From Roseobacter weihaiensis (lineage in GTDB: Bacteria; Pseudomonadota; Alphaproteobacteria; Rhodobacterales; Rhodobacteraceae), in the NCBI RefSeq assembly GCF_020622345.1, contig NZ_JACNMO010000001.1, forward strand, positions 186,001 to 250,000: a stretch of 64,000 bases of DNA, in the 5' to 3' direction. Each line of letters opens with the position of its first letter. Position 1 is the first letter of the stretch. Both the position numbers and the translations under genes were made by a program. Of the stretch, positions 45,364-55,946 are shown piece after piece. The notes under the pieces are model-generated. The model saw nothing but the letters and a program-made list of their open reading frames with translations, was not told the DNA's origin and searched no databases.

Positions 45364-46509
45364 CTAGGCCGGGAAGAACCGATCCGCGATATCGCCCAAC
45401 AGATAGCTGAAACGCCCCTGAGCCAGGGTGGCCGCGACATGTTGGGTCTCACGATCCAGAATGACGATATCGGCGCGTTTGCCCGGTGCCAGGACGCCTC
45501 GGTCCTTGAGCCCAAGGACACGTGCGGGGCCTTCCGACACAAGCGCCCAGGCCTCCGGAAGGCTCAATACCCCTGTCTGCGTCAGATGAAGGGCCGCACG
45601 GCGCGGGCTTGGGTAGTGGTAATCTGAGGCCAGCGCATCGCAAAGCCCCAAGGCCGCCAGCTCGGTCGCACTGGCATTGCCCTTATGCGAGCCCCCGCGC
45701 ACCACATTAGGCGACCCCAGCACGATGAGATCACCGCTGGCGCGGGCCGCCTCTGCTGCCTCCTGCGTTTCAGGAAACTCGGCAACATGGGCCCCCCGCG
45801 CATGCCAGATGTCCCGGCCTGTCCGGGTCGCGTCATCGTGGCTGCCCAGCCGAATATCGGCGGCCGAAAGCCGACCGCAGAGCTTGTCCAGGGCCACAGG
45901 CACCGTCGCCGATTGTGCATGCAGGTCCTTCATCATCTGAAAATGCACATCCGGGTTGCGCCCAGCCTTGAGCGCCTGCCCCACCATCCGCGGCGGCTGA
46001 CGGCCCTGGGCAAGGCGATCATGCGGCAGATGGTCATTGAAAACGACATAATCCACACCCCATTGCGCCACCAGGTCCGGCACCTCTTCGTAAAGATCAA
46101 GCAAATGCGTCTCAAAACGCAGTTGCGCGCGGACATCGGTCACAAGCGTCGGGGCCGTGGTCCGGATCGCGCTGAAGACCCTATCCGCAAATTCAAGGCC
46201 GCGCAGCCCGCCTTCCCAACTGACAAACTGCGCCAGAACCGCCGTGGTGATCCCGTTGGCGGCCAGCTCAGCCTCGGTCGATAAAAGCCCTTCGGCAATC
46301 TGCATCATCGCCCCGCGGCGCGGGGCCACATGGCGCTCAAACCCGTCGCCATGCACGTCAATGATGCCGGGCAGGACGATATAGCCGGTCAGATCGACGT
46401 CACGGGCCGGCGTGACATCGACAACATGCCCCGCATGGATGCACAAACCCTCCGTGTGCAGGCCCTGCGGTCCGAGGATCTGGGCCCCGGTCAGTCTAAG
46501 GTTGGCCAA
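45364..46509 (-). CDS. phnM: Ribosyl-methylphosphonate triphosphate diphosphatase (PhnM)
   Basis: About 381 residues from a TTG at 46509, with GGGAGAG four bases upstream, matching the usual PhnM length; an ATG 66 bases further upstream would add an atypical segment. It is an amidohydrolase that releases pyrophosphate from alpha-D-ribose 1-methylphosphonate 5-triphosphate in C-P lyase breakdown of phosphonates. The metal-site regions [18 protein letters not shown] and LGSHDDAT and the end DYHYPSP are typical. No other phn genes are nearby, so it is either an orphan or acts on another substrate. Confidence 0.85.
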   Translation of the reverse strand: MANLRLTGAQILGPQGLHTEGLCIHAGHVVDVTPARDVDLTGYIVLPGIIDVHGDGFERHVAPRRGAMMQIAEGLLSTEAELAANGITTAVLAQFVSWEGGLRGLEFADRVFSAIRTTAPTLVTDVRAQLRFETHLLDLYEEVPDLVAQWGVDYVVFNDHLPHDRLAQGRQPPRMVGQALKAGRNPDVHFQMMKDLHAQSATVPVALDKLCGRLSAADIRLGSHDDATRTGRDIWHARGAHVAEFPETQEAAEAARASGDLIVLGSPNVVRGGSHKGNASATELAALGLCDALASDYHYPSPRRAALHLTQTGVLSLPEAWALVSEGPARVLGLKDRGVLAPGKRADIVILDRETQHVAATLAQGRFSYLLGDIADRFFPA

Positions 46510-47287
46510 CTTGCTCTCCCACCCCGGGCACACAACTCCCGTCCGGGCAGCCAATCTGTTCAAGCACCGCATCAAACCAGGTCAGGCTGCGATCAAAGGC
46601 ACCGGTGTTCAGAAATGTCATGACCTGGCCGATCACCCTGGGATTGTTCATCATGAAGGTGTGCGTCACGGGCAATGTGATATGGTCTTTCATGCCAATG
46701 ACACGGGTGGAATAGACCGAGACCTTGCCGTCATCGGGTCCCGGCAACAAGGAGGAAAAATAAGGATTGAGCGATTGATCCCCTGCGATCACGCCAAGCT
46801 CGAAGTTCACCGACGGCAATCGACGCGGCAAATCCTCGGGGCCGGTGCCGAGCTGCTCCCCTGCAGGCCCGTTGATCCAGCCAAAGGCCTCGATGTTGTC
46901 GAAGGAATCGACAACCTCGCTGCCCTGATTGGGGGGCCCCAGCATCACGACTCGCCCGATCCGATCCGCGCCCCCATCTGCCGCCCACTGCCGCAACAAG
47001 ATACCCCCCATCGAATGGGTGACAAAATCAACCGGTCCCTGAGGACCGCAGGCGGCCACCGCATCCGGCAGGGTCCGGGCAACCAGTTCAGCGACCGGTG
47101 CCTCGGTTGAGGGATATCCCGGCCGGACAACGCGAAAACCTTCCGAGGCCAAGGCTGCTTCCATCAAGGCAAAGGAGAGCTCCGTTCGGGCCAGACCGTG
47201 CAACAGCACAACACATCTTTCCTGCGCTGAAGCCGGAACGCCCCAGAACATTGAAATCGCCAAGATGAAAAAGATGACCCGTACCAT
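46496..47287 (-). CDS. Secreted alpha/beta hydrolase, lipase-like
   Basis: 263 residues with a signal peptide (hydrophobic to about residue 21, ending PASA). The fold is alpha/beta hydrolase: [10 protein letters not shown] at the oxyanion site and nucleophile Ser92 in VTHSMGGI. The catalytic histidine is likely in LPVTHTFMM. The C-terminal CPDGSC may form a disulfide in the periplasm. It resembles lipase/PGAP1-like proteins that act on acyl esters outside the cytoplasm. Its stop lies 14 bases inside the phnM reading frame, which ties the two genes. Confidence 0.85.
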   Translation of the reverse strand: MVRVIFFILAISMFWGVPASAQERCVVLLHGLARTELSFALMEAALASEGFRVVRPGYPSTEAPVAELVARTLPDAVAACGPQGPVDFVTHSMGGILLRQWAADGGADRIGRVVMLGPPNQGSEVVDSFDNIEAFGWINGPAGEQLGTGPEDLPRRLPSVNFELGVIAGDQSLNPYFSSLLPGPDDGKVSVYSTRVIGMKDHITLPVTHTFMMNNPRVIGQVMTFLNTGAFDRSLTWFDAVLEQIGCPDGSCVPGVGEQVGQP

Positions 47288-47494
47288 GTACTCTGAGATA
47301 GGTGTGTTCAGGGAACTAAAAAAGCTTAACGTTACGCGTATTGTCAGGAATAGGTTGAAGTGGCTGTAAAATCATCCCGCCTTGCCCTCTGCACCGTCAT
47401 TGTGCATTCGGATAGCCTGTTGTTGGTCAATGCCTGGCCTAACAGCACTAGCCGGCTGCGCTGGCCAAGGTCGCCTTTGACCCGCAGGGGTCCC

Positions 47495-48349
47495 TTAATC
47501 ACGACCGATTGGAGCCGATCGTGACGTAACGGCCAAGCCAATTCCCGAGACCACCAGCACCGCAGACAGGGCAACCGTCAACGTTAAAACCTCGCCAAGC
47601 AAGAGCGCCCCTGCACCTATTGCAATGATCGGCACGCTGAGCTGTACGACAGCGGCAACACTTTGCTGCAAATCGGGCAGCACGTTATACCAAAGTGCGT
47701 AGCCCAGCCCGGAGGTCAAAGCCCCGCACGCCACCGCCAGCGCAATACCGATCACCGAGACATGGTCCACAAACGGCAAGATCAGGACACCGAGTATGGG
47801 CAGGCACAGCGCAAAATTTGCCGCAGTCGAGGCCAGAGGATTACGCGACGATTTTCCCGAAAGCGTGTAGGCCGCCCACCCCAGACCCGCCACAACCATG
47901 CTGGCTGCCCCCGAAAAATCCACATTGGACTGATCTTGCGGCACCGGCCACAGCGCGATCACGAGGCCTGTGAAAGCGATGCCAGCGCCAGTGATCTGGC
48001 GCGTCGTCGGGCGGGCGCCGAAAAAGCTTGCATAGACAAACATCGTGATTTGCACGACCCCAAAGAGGATCAGCGCCCCAAGGCCCGCATCAAGGCTGAT
48101 GTAGGCCAGGGAAAAACCGATCATATAGGCAGAGAGGCTGATTGCCCCAATAAAGCGGCTTTTGCCGCGCCAAGGCAACTCTGCACCGCTGACCAAAACC
48201 AGCGTGCACAGGCAAAGAGCCCCGGCAAATACCCGAATCAGTGCAAAGCTTATCGGATCGATGTGCCCCGGCTCGACCGCCATACGGGTCAGAATGGAGT
48301 TGGCCGCGAATGCGATCATGGTGAAACCGGTCAGAAGAATAAGGCGCAT
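47495..48349 (-). CDS. EamA-family (DMT) transporter
   Basis: 284 residues with about ten hydrophobic segments in two EamA repeats of five. The protein begins MRLILLTGFTMIAFAANSILTRMAVEPG, typical of the drug/metabolite transporter superfamily, which exports amino acids, nucleobases and other metabolites. The substrate is not predictable. It lies behind a 207-base gap from the lipase gene on the same strand, and its own promoter is likely in the gene-free region upstream (48350-48875). Confidence 0.9.
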   Translation of the reverse strand: MRLILLTGFTMIAFAANSILTRMAVEPGHIDPISFALIRVFAGALCLCTLVLVSGAELPWRGKSRFIGAISLSAYMIGFSLAYISLDAGLGALILFGVVQITMFVYASFFGARPTTRQITGAGIAFTGLVIALWPVPQDQSNVDFSGAASMVVAGLGWAAYTLSGKSSRNPLASTAANFALCLPILGVLILPFVDHVSVIGIALAVACGALTSGLGYALWYNVLPDLQQSVAAVVQLSVPIIAIGAGALLLGEVLTLTVALSAVLVVSGIGLAVTSRSAPIGRD

Positions 48350-48875
48350 CCGGAGGCTTTATCTCCTGACGGCAGCTGAGCCAAGGGCAACAACACGGCG
48401 CGGGCCTGCTTTCTGTTGTAAAACTGCAATCGCAGGCATGATCCTCCAAGCTTGTTCGGGCCAAGAAGCAAACGACGATCAGCGTCCATAAGGGTTATTC
48501 GTGATGCGCCCAAGGACCCTGCGAGCTCACATGGAATGCGATTGGCGGGGGAGAACCCAGCCTGTTCGTGATCCTTTCAAACAGGTTGCCGAAGACTGCA
48601 AGAACTTGGCAGCCCCAAGCTGCCAGGGATTGACGCGAGAACCATTGCTTCATTCGACACTTTGGCCGATTGATCGCGACCCCGGCAAGAGAAAGGAAGA
48701 CAGCTTGTGGAAGAACGCAGGACACAAGAGCATCAATGCCATCTCCAGCATGCCGTCCCAGGCCTGCGCCGCGCGGTCTCATGTCAGGCCGTTTGATGTG
48801 GTCTTCTGGAACACCCTCTGCCATCAGACCACCCCCAATATTCTGGCATCAGAAGTACCGTCCCAAAGCCTGCTG
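48350..48875. other. Gene-free half-kilobase
   Basis: No convincing gene is seen in 526 bases. Frames exist on both strands (for example 48501-48893 plus and 48495-48824 minus) but have no ribosome binding site or recognisable product, and their amino-acid make-up (rich in Cys, His, Trp, Ser) is not protein-like. It could be a decayed gene or a leader; I see no repeat ends that would mark a mobile element. Confidence 0.55.
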
Positions 48876-49646
48876 TCAGGACTGAGCGGGTGAACACGGC
48901 AGCGCTGCTGGTTGCTTTGGCAACGACACTTCGATGAGCGTGCCACGCGCGCCCTTCGCGTCCGAGACCGTCGCACGCCCCCCATAGACCTGTGCAATCT
49001 TGCGCACGATCGCCAACCCCATCCCACTGCCTTCCACCTCATCCCGTGGGCGCAGGGTCGTCATGGCCCCAAAAATCTTTTCACGATACTCGGGCGCAAT
49101 GCCGGGCCCGTCATCTTCGACGCGCAACACGGTTTGCCCGGCCTCTTCACAAAAGGAGATCAGAATTGACCCCGCGGTTTTATCGTGATGTTTGATCGCA
49201 TTGGAGATTAGCTGGGTCAACAACGTCAGGCCGTCCCTTTCCCCGATGTAGAGGTCGTTGGTGTCCAGTTCTGCCCTGACCTGGAACCCCGGCGGGATGC
49301 GCATCTCCTCAAGCACTTCTGTTAGGGCCACATCAACCGCAATCTCGCTCACGTCCTGCATGCGCCCCACGCGCGAAAATGCCAGCAAATCCACCAGCAT
49401 GCGATCAAGCCGCCCCGTGTGGCTGTTCATCAGGGCAATGCTCTCTGCAACCGACCCCTCGACCTTGATCCCAGCCTCGGCCAGGTCATCGGAAATCCAT
49501 TGCGGCAATTCTATCAGAGCCCTGACGGAATTGCGCACGTCGTGGCTCACCAGGTAAATGAAATCTTCGAATTCGGTGGAGGAGGATACCGGGTCCAGAC
49601 CGGACGTCACAGGGGCCTGCTGATGCAGTTCAGGGGGGGTGTTCAT
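48876..49646 (-). CDS. Sensor-less histidine kinase
   Basis: 256 residues from the ATG at 49646 (GCGGAG upstream). There is no membrane segment and no recognisable sensory domain. After a short N-terminus comes the dimerisation helix with the phosphoacceptor His35 in YLVSHDVRN. The ATPase has the N box NAIKHHD, the G1 box DDGPGIAP and the G2 box GSGMGLAIVRKI. It autophosphorylates and would pass the phosphate to a receiver, probably the lone response regulator encoded divergently at 49917. With no sensor it may be driven by a partner protein. Confidence 0.92.
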   Translation of the reverse strand: MNTPPELHQQAPVTSGLDPVSSSTEFEDFIYLVSHDVRNSVRALIELPQWISDDLAEAGIKVEGSVAESIALMNSHTGRLDRMLVDLLAFSRVGRMQDVSEIAVDVALTEVLEEMRIPPGFQVRAELDTNDLYIGERDGLTLLTQLISNAIKHHDKTAGSILISFCEEAGQTVLRVEDDGPGIAPEYREKIFGAMTTLRPRDEVEGSGMGLAIVRKIAQVYGGRATVSDAKGARGTLIEVSLPKQPAALPCSPAQS

Positions 49647-49916
49647 GGCACAGATCTCCGCAAGTCGTAGCTGCTGGCTATCATACCGGATTGAATACAC
49701 CGTTAACGCCTCAACGTTTCCTTTCGCGGCCACAGGATGGCCCGCTTGGTGAAATGGGCCTTCGCGCGCCATCTTTGGCAATCATTCGTAAACTTCTTTG
49801 GGCATATGATCAGCATGTATGAAGTTTCTGAAGATACCGGGCACGCGGGGGATCACCGCATCCTTTCGGATCAAAACCTGCTCCGGCCCCGCAACGGAAG
49901 GACAAGAAGAACCCTA

Positions 49917-50354
49917 ATGGCGCTACCTCCTCAGCCCGCCACTTTTCTCTTGGTCGATGACGATCACGTCAGCATATGGGCCATGAAAAGGGCAATTCAA
50001 AAACTTGGGATCCTGAATGCCACAAAGGTCGCTCATGACGGGCAACAGGCCCTGGACACACTTTCTGCAGCCGCTGAGGAAGCCCAAGGCATATTACCGT
50101 CTTTCATCGTTGCCCTCGATCTGAATATGCCGCGGATGAGCGGTGCCGAATTTCTAAACGAGATCAGAGCAGTAAATGCTTTTTCAAAGCTGCCGGTCTT
50201 TGTGTTTCTGACATCCGGCCTGCCAGTGTCACACCAGGAAATTCCACCACAGAACGTCAGCGGATACCTGTGCAAAGACCACCTAGGCCAGACGCTCGAA
50301 AACGCGCTGAAATCCCTTGACCCCCGGGCGCACCGGGTCGAGTACGCAGCATAG
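49917..50354 (+). CDS. Single-domain response regulator (Rcp1/CheY-like)
   Basis: 145 residues from the ATG at 49917 with AAGGA upstream. It is a receiver domain alone: acidic residues Asp14-Asp16 (LLVDDDH), phosphoacceptor Asp68 (VALDLNMP), a conserved threonine/serine before the GLPVSHQE region, and the lysine in YLCKDHL. The extra loop between the phosphoacceptor region and the end makes it resemble phytochrome-linked Rcp1 receivers. No output domain is present, so it acts by protein contact or as a phosphate shuttle. It is divergent from the histidine kinase. Confidence 0.92.
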   Translation: MALPPQPATFLLVDDDHVSIWAMKRAIQKLGILNATKVAHDGQQALDTLSAAAEEAQGILPSFIVALDLNMPRMSGAEFLNEIRAVNAFSKLPVFVFLTSGLPVSHQEIPPQNVSGYLCKDHLGQTLENALKSLDPRAHRVEYAA

Positions 50355-50383
50355 AAAAAGGGCCCGCCAATCCAGCGAGCCCC
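50354..50383 (-). terminator. Terminator of the groESL operon
   Basis: GGGC-C-CGC (50360-50367) pairs with GCG-A-GCCC (50375-50382), one C-A mismatch, seven-base loop. On the minus strand the stem is followed by TTTTTC, placed just after the groEL stop. It may also help end the response regulator on the plus strand. Confidence 0.8.
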
Positions 50384-50408
50384 AAAGTGTCACATGATGG
50401 TGTGTGGC

Positions 50409-52079
<1,671 letters not shown>

Positions 52080-52108
52080 TCAGCGTTAGGTCAGACGATC
52101 CGGGGCGT

Positions 52109-52420
52109 TCAGGCTGCCTTTGCAGCCGCCGCAGGTTCGATGATCCCGAGGATGTCGCTCTCTTTCATGATGAGCAGCTCTTCGCCATCGAGGGTCACTT
52201 CCGTACCCGACCATTTGCCGAACAGGATTTTGTCGCCTTCGGCAACACCCATTTCGATCAGTTCGCCGCTGTCCTTGCGCGCACCTGCGCCACAAGCCAC
52301 AACAATACCCTCAGCAGGCTTTTCTTTTGCGCTCTCGGGGATGATCAACCCGCCTGCGGTTTTTTCTTCGCTTTCAACGCGGCGTACCAGAACGCGGTCA
52401 TGAAGTGGTTTGAATGTCAT
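52109..52420 (-). CDS. groES: Co-chaperonin GroES
   Basis: 103 residues. It caps the GroEL chamber. The opening [15 protein letters not shown], the mobile-loop region and the [13 protein letters not shown] segment are typical. The start ATG follows AAGGAG. It is the first gene of the operon, with a CIRCE element 67 bases upstream of its start. Confidence 0.98.
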   Translation of the reverse strand: MTFKPLHDRVLVRRVESEEKTAGGLIIPESAKEKPAEGIVVACGAGARKDSGELIEMGVAEGDKILFGKWSGTEVTLDGEELLIMKESDILGIIEPAAAAKAA

Positions 52421-52486
52421 CTTTGCAGCTCCTTAAGGCTCAAAGTTTCTCCCTGACAGTTCCGGACCAGCCGTCCGGCACTGCCG

Positions 52487-52513
52487 TTATCACTCCTCAA
52501 CGTCGAGTGCTAA
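52487..52513. promoter_or_regulatory. CIRCE operator (HrcA site)
   Basis: TTATCACTC-N9-GAGTGCTAA, read on the plus strand. It differs from the consensus TTAGCACTC-N9-GAGTGCTAA at a single base in one arm. It lies upstream of groES and is the binding site of the HrcA repressor, which controls groESL in many bacteria. The hrcA gene is not in this window. Confidence 0.93.
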
Positions 52514-52604
52514 CGGCGCATAGCTAGGGATGTACAAAGCGCGAGTCAACAGGGACGAATACAAAAATTTTACGCCACCGCGCGACCGGCACGTTCACCC
52601 GGCA

Positions 52605-53282
52605 TCACTGCCCTAGAACACGGCCCGAATCCTTCACCACTGCGGCGCCCGCGGGTGTAAGACCGTACATCCCCCTATCGACTTTTTCGAACCAGCCATA
52701 GTGATCGTCGCGCATCATGCGAGTTGCTTTCGCCACCCCGGTTTCACGCGCCACATCCGCGCCGCGACTTGCGCCCGCCTCAAAGAGAAAGAGCGCGATC
52801 TTCAGCGCATCCTGACGATAGGCCGTCACAAGACCGCTGCGCTGTTGCCCACCGATGTTGGGGTCTCCGACGCGACGCGCAAACTCGCGCAACAGCATCC
52901 CTTGGCGTTTTTTGGACAGCCGCGGGCTGTAAGGCCCAGGGTCGCAATGCACCTGCACCAAACCATCCGACAAACGCACCGTCATCAGCCCCAGCCCCAG
53001 CCGCCGCGCCAGCGTAACCGATTGCTTGACCGATCTGGCAAAGCGTTTCCCGCTGCGGTGCGCCACCGCGATATAGACGTCTTCTGTCACCGCCAGTCGC
53101 GCCACGGCCTGATGAAAGAGCGTCAGCGATAAAACCAGCTTCAACTCCACGATAACCGGCGGCTCCGCGCCGCGCCGGGCGACCACGTCAGCGGGTCCCA
53201 CCTCGGATTTGACGACATAGCCCTGCCCTTGCAGCAGGGCCTTTACCGGGGCGTATAAATCCACCTCTTTTGGTGCTGTCAT
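52605..53282 (-). CDS. DUF2161 protein with PD-(D/E)xK nuclease-like core
   Basis: 225 residues from the ATG at 53282, which has GGAGG five bases upstream. The N-terminal region shows the nuclease-type core: Glu27, Asp32 (GPADVVA) and Glu46-x-Lys48 (VELK), as in PD-(D/E)xK enzymes. The C-terminal half has a winged-helix look (GADVARETGVAKATRMMRDDHYGWFEKVDRG). The family is described as a predicted phosphodiesterase and has no known role. It is upstream of groES on the same strand but far enough to be separate. Confidence 0.75.
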   Translation of the reverse strand: MTAPKEVDLYAPVKALLQGQGYVVKSEVGPADVVARRGAEPPVIVELKLVLSLTLFHQAVARLAVTEDVYIAVAHRSGKRFARSVKQSVTLARRLGLGLMTVRLSDGLVQVHCDPGPYSPRLSKKRQGMLLREFARRVGDPNIGGQQRSGLVTAYRQDALKIALFLFEAGASRGADVARETGVAKATRMMRDDHYGWFEKVDRGMYGLTPAGAAVVKDSGRVLGQ

Positions 53283-53458
53283 ATGAGCCTCCAACGCAGG
53301 GGCACCCTAGCGGATTTGCGCCGGGACACCAGCACCCTAAGAGATCAGACCCGAAGGTTTCCGCGGCAAAAAATGCAATTCCGCGCCGGCGGGGTGACAC
53401 CGGGCTGCCGCGTGTTATAAGGCGCGAAAAATGCACCCGCTCACGATTGGAACACCGT

Positions 53459-54379
53459 ATGACAACGCTTGTTTTTGGCCATAAATCCCCTGATACCGAC
53501 AGCACCGGATCCCCGATTATCTGGGCGTGGTATCTCAACCAGATCAAAGGTGTCGCCGCAAAGCCGGTGCTTTTGGGTGAGCCGAATACCGAGGCGCTCT
53601 TTATGCTGGAGCGCTGGAACCTCGACAAACCTCAGATCATCTCGGACCTTGCCGCCGACACGCCGGTGGTTATCGTGGATACCAACAACCCCGCAGAGCT
53701 GCCCAACAACATTAACAACGCAGAGATCACACAGATCATCGATCATCACAAACTGTTCGGTGGGCTGGAGACAAAAGGCCCTATCGAGATCAGGGTCGAA
53801 CCGCTGGCCTGTACTGCCACGATCATGTGGAAGATGATCGGCAAGGACATGGCCCAGATGCCCGAATCTGTGAAAGGCGCGATGCTATCGTGCATCCTGT
53901 CGGATACGCTGGAGTTCCGCAGCCCGACCACCACGCAGGAAGACAAGGGCGTTGCGCATGATCTTGCCAAAGACCTCGGTGTCGATATCTCCGCCTATGC
54001 GGCTGAAATGTTTGCGGCCAAGTCTGACGTTTCGGCGTTCTCTGATGCGGAGTTGCTGCGTATGGACAGCAAGCAATACGAGGTCGACGGCAAGCAATTC
54101 CGCGTCTCGGTGCTGGAGACAACCTCCCCCCAGCAGGTACTGGACCGCAAAGACACCCTGATGGCGGCGATGCCGGGGGTGGCCTCAGAGGATGGCGCGG
54201 ATCAGGTACTGCTCTTTGTCGTGGACATCCTGAACGAAGAAGCCACCCTGCTGGTGCCGAACGATCTGGTGAAATCCGTGGCCGAAAAGAGCTTTGACGC
54301 GGCAGTGGGCGGCGATACGGTTGTGCTGCCGGGCATCATGAGCCGCAAAAAGCAGATCATTCCCAACCTCAAGGTCTGA
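53459..54379 (+). CDS. ppaC: Manganese-dependent inorganic pyrophosphatase
   Basis: 306 residues of the DHH-type family II pyrophosphatase. It splits pyrophosphate, helping biosynthetic reactions run forward. Metal ligands are His8, Asp12, Asp14, Asp74 and the DHH set at 95-97 (IIDHHKLF). The C-terminal DHHA2 domain includes SRKKQIIP, the phosphate-binding arginine/lysine motif. It stands alone between divergent DUF2161 and the HAD gene. Confidence 0.96.
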   Translation: MTTLVFGHKSPDTDSTGSPIIWAWYLNQIKGVAAKPVLLGEPNTEALFMLERWNLDKPQIISDLAADTPVVIVDTNNPAELPNNINNAEITQIIDHHKLFGGLETKGPIEIRVEPLACTATIMWKMIGKDMAQMPESVKGAMLSCILSDTLEFRSPTTTQEDKGVAHDLAKDLGVDISAYAAEMFAAKSDVSAFSDAELLRMDSKQYEVDGKQFRVSVLETTSPQQVLDRKDTLMAAMPGVASEDGADQVLLFVVDILNEEATLLVPNDLVKSVAEKSFDAAVGGDTVVLPGIMSRKKQIIPNLKV

Positions 54380-54412
54380 CCCGCAAGCGGTGCACGGCCC
54401 CGACATTGAACC

Positions 54413-54448
54413 AAAACGCGGGTCTGCCCATCGCAGCGTCCGCGTTTT
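54413..54448. terminator. Terminator after ppaC
   Basis: AAAACGCGG (54413-54421) and CCGCGTTTT (54440-54448) form a nine-bp stem; the loop can form an inner CTGC/GCAG stem. The A and T flanks make it usable on both strands. Confidence 0.75.
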
Positions 54449-54483
54449 GATCTTCCATAGCTCCCTTCAGGAAGGACCTGACC

Positions 54484-55356
54484 ATGACCCGGATCATCAC
54501 CGCGCTTTCGGATATCTCCGCGCAATATGACGCGCTTTTTGTTGATCTGTGGGGCTGCGTGCATAATGGTGTCGACGCCTTCCCCGAAGCGGTGGAGGCA
54601 CTCAAGGCCTACCGCGCCAGCGGGGGCAAGGTGGTGCTGGTTACCAACTCTCCGCGCCCGCGCGCAGGCGTGGAAAAGCAACTGCTCCAGTTCGGTGTGC
54701 CGCAGGACGCCTGGGATACGATTGCGACCTCGGGTGACAGCGCCCGCTCCGCCATGTACCGGGGGGTCGTGGGCACCGACGTCTGGCACATCGGGCCCGA
54801 GACGGACGTCAAATTCTTTGAACCGCCCAAGCTGGTCGAAGACCCGCTGGCTATCAAACGCGTCCCGCTGGACGCGGCCCAAGGCATGGTCTGCACCGGC
54901 CCGTTTGACAGCCTGGCCGACCCGGATGTCATGCGCCCGCAGTTTCTGCTGGCCAAGCAGCGCGGGCTGAAACTGCTTTGTGCAAACCCCGACATTATCG
55001 TTGATCGCGGCGACCAGCGCGAATGGTGCGCCGGGGCGCTGGCAAAGCTCTATACCGAGATGGGCGGCGAAAGCCTCTATTTCGGCAAGCCGCATCCTCC
55101 GATCTACGATCTTGCGCGGCGCCGTCTGACAGCGCTGGGTGCGGACGTCTCTGACAATCGCATCCTCGCCATTGGCGATGGCGTTCTGACCGATATTGCG
55201 GGGGCAATGGGTGAGGATATCGATTCTCTCTTTATCTCCGGGGGCCTGGCCGCCGCTGAGACGCAAACGATGCGGCAACCTGACGCGCAGGCGCTGAAAA
55301 CCTATCTGGACCAGGAAAAATCCAACCCAACCTTCACAATCGGCCATCTTCGTTAA
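54484..55356 (+). CDS. HAD-type hydrolase (TIGR01459 family)
   Basis: 290 residues. The HAD nucleophile region is ALFVDLWGCVHNG with Asp21, motif II is VLVTNSPRP, and motif III/IV is YFGKPHPPIYDLA and AIGDGVLTDIAGA. This NagD-like group has a C2 cap and often acts on phosphorylated sugars or nucleotides. The family has no firm function. It lies 88 bases before a MaoC-type gene and 590 bases before ribF on the same strand (see findings). Confidence 0.88.
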   Translation: MTRIITALSDISAQYDALFVDLWGCVHNGVDAFPEAVEALKAYRASGGKVVLVTNSPRPRAGVEKQLLQFGVPQDAWDTIATSGDSARSAMYRGVVGTDVWHIGPETDVKFFEPPKLVEDPLAIKRVPLDAAQGMVCTGPFDSLADPDVMRPQFLLAKQRGLKLLCANPDIIVDRGDQREWCAGALAKLYTEMGGESLYFGKPHPPIYDLARRRLTALGADVSDNRILAIGDGVLTDIAGAMGEDIDSLFISGGLAAAETQTMRQPDAQALKTYLDQEKSNPTFTIGHLR

Positions 55357-55444
55357 GACATTCCGCTTGATTTTCTGCATTTGCAAAGTAATAAAGTTTC
55401 AAGTAGATCATGTTATGTAGTAGAAAATTACCGGAAGGGTCATC

Positions 55445-55888
55445 ATGTTGGATAATCTGCCACGTGGTACAATCTGCATCGAAGACATCGAAATGGGCAT
55501 GACGCGGCACCTCAACAAGGTGGTGACGGACGCTGATATCGAGATGTTCGCGCAGATATCGACGGACCGCAACCCGGTGCATCTGGATGATGACTACGCC
55601 CGTGATACGATCTTTGAAGGCCGCATTGCGCATGGCATGCTCACCGCCGGGCTGATTTCCGCCGTGATCGGGGAACAGCTTCCGGGACATGGGACTGTCT
55701 ATCTGGGGCAATCGCTGAAATTCCTTGCGCCCGTCCGCCCCGGCGACATGGTCTATGCCGAGGTGAAGGTAGTCGACATCGACCCCGCCAAACGACGGGT
55801 CAAAATGGACTGCCATTGCGCCGTGGACGGTAAAAAAGTGCTGATCGGCGAGGCGACGGTCATGGCCCCGTCCCGCAAGTTCGACTGA
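55445..55888 (+). CDS. MaoC-like dehydratase (R-specific enoyl-CoA hydratase type)
   Basis: 147 residues with a single hot-dog fold. The hydratase-2 motif is DRNPVHLDD with Asp41 and His46 as the expected catalytic pair. Such proteins hydrate trans-enoyl-CoA to (R)-3-hydroxyacyl-CoA (PhaJ) or act on related substrates. AGGGT lies just before the ATG. An 88-base spacer after the HAD gene holds an AT-rich stretch that could be a promoter. Confidence 0.88.
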   Translation: MLDNLPRGTICIEDIEMGMTRHLNKVVTDADIEMFAQISTDRNPVHLDDDYARDTIFEGRIAHGMLTAGLISAVIGEQLPGHGTVYLGQSLKFLAPVRPGDMVYAEVKVVDIDPAKRRVKMDCHCAVDGKKVLIGEATVMAPSRKFD

Positions 55889-55946
55889 AACCTCCAAGGC
55901 TTTTCGCCCGCTTGCGTGTCGCCGCTGCGGCAGCTAGTCAAGGTGC

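Noticed and set aside
48501-48893. Plus-strand frame in the empty gap near 48.5 kb
   Set aside because: No ribosome binding site, odd amino-acid make-up, and it runs into the end of the histidine kinase gene on the other strand.
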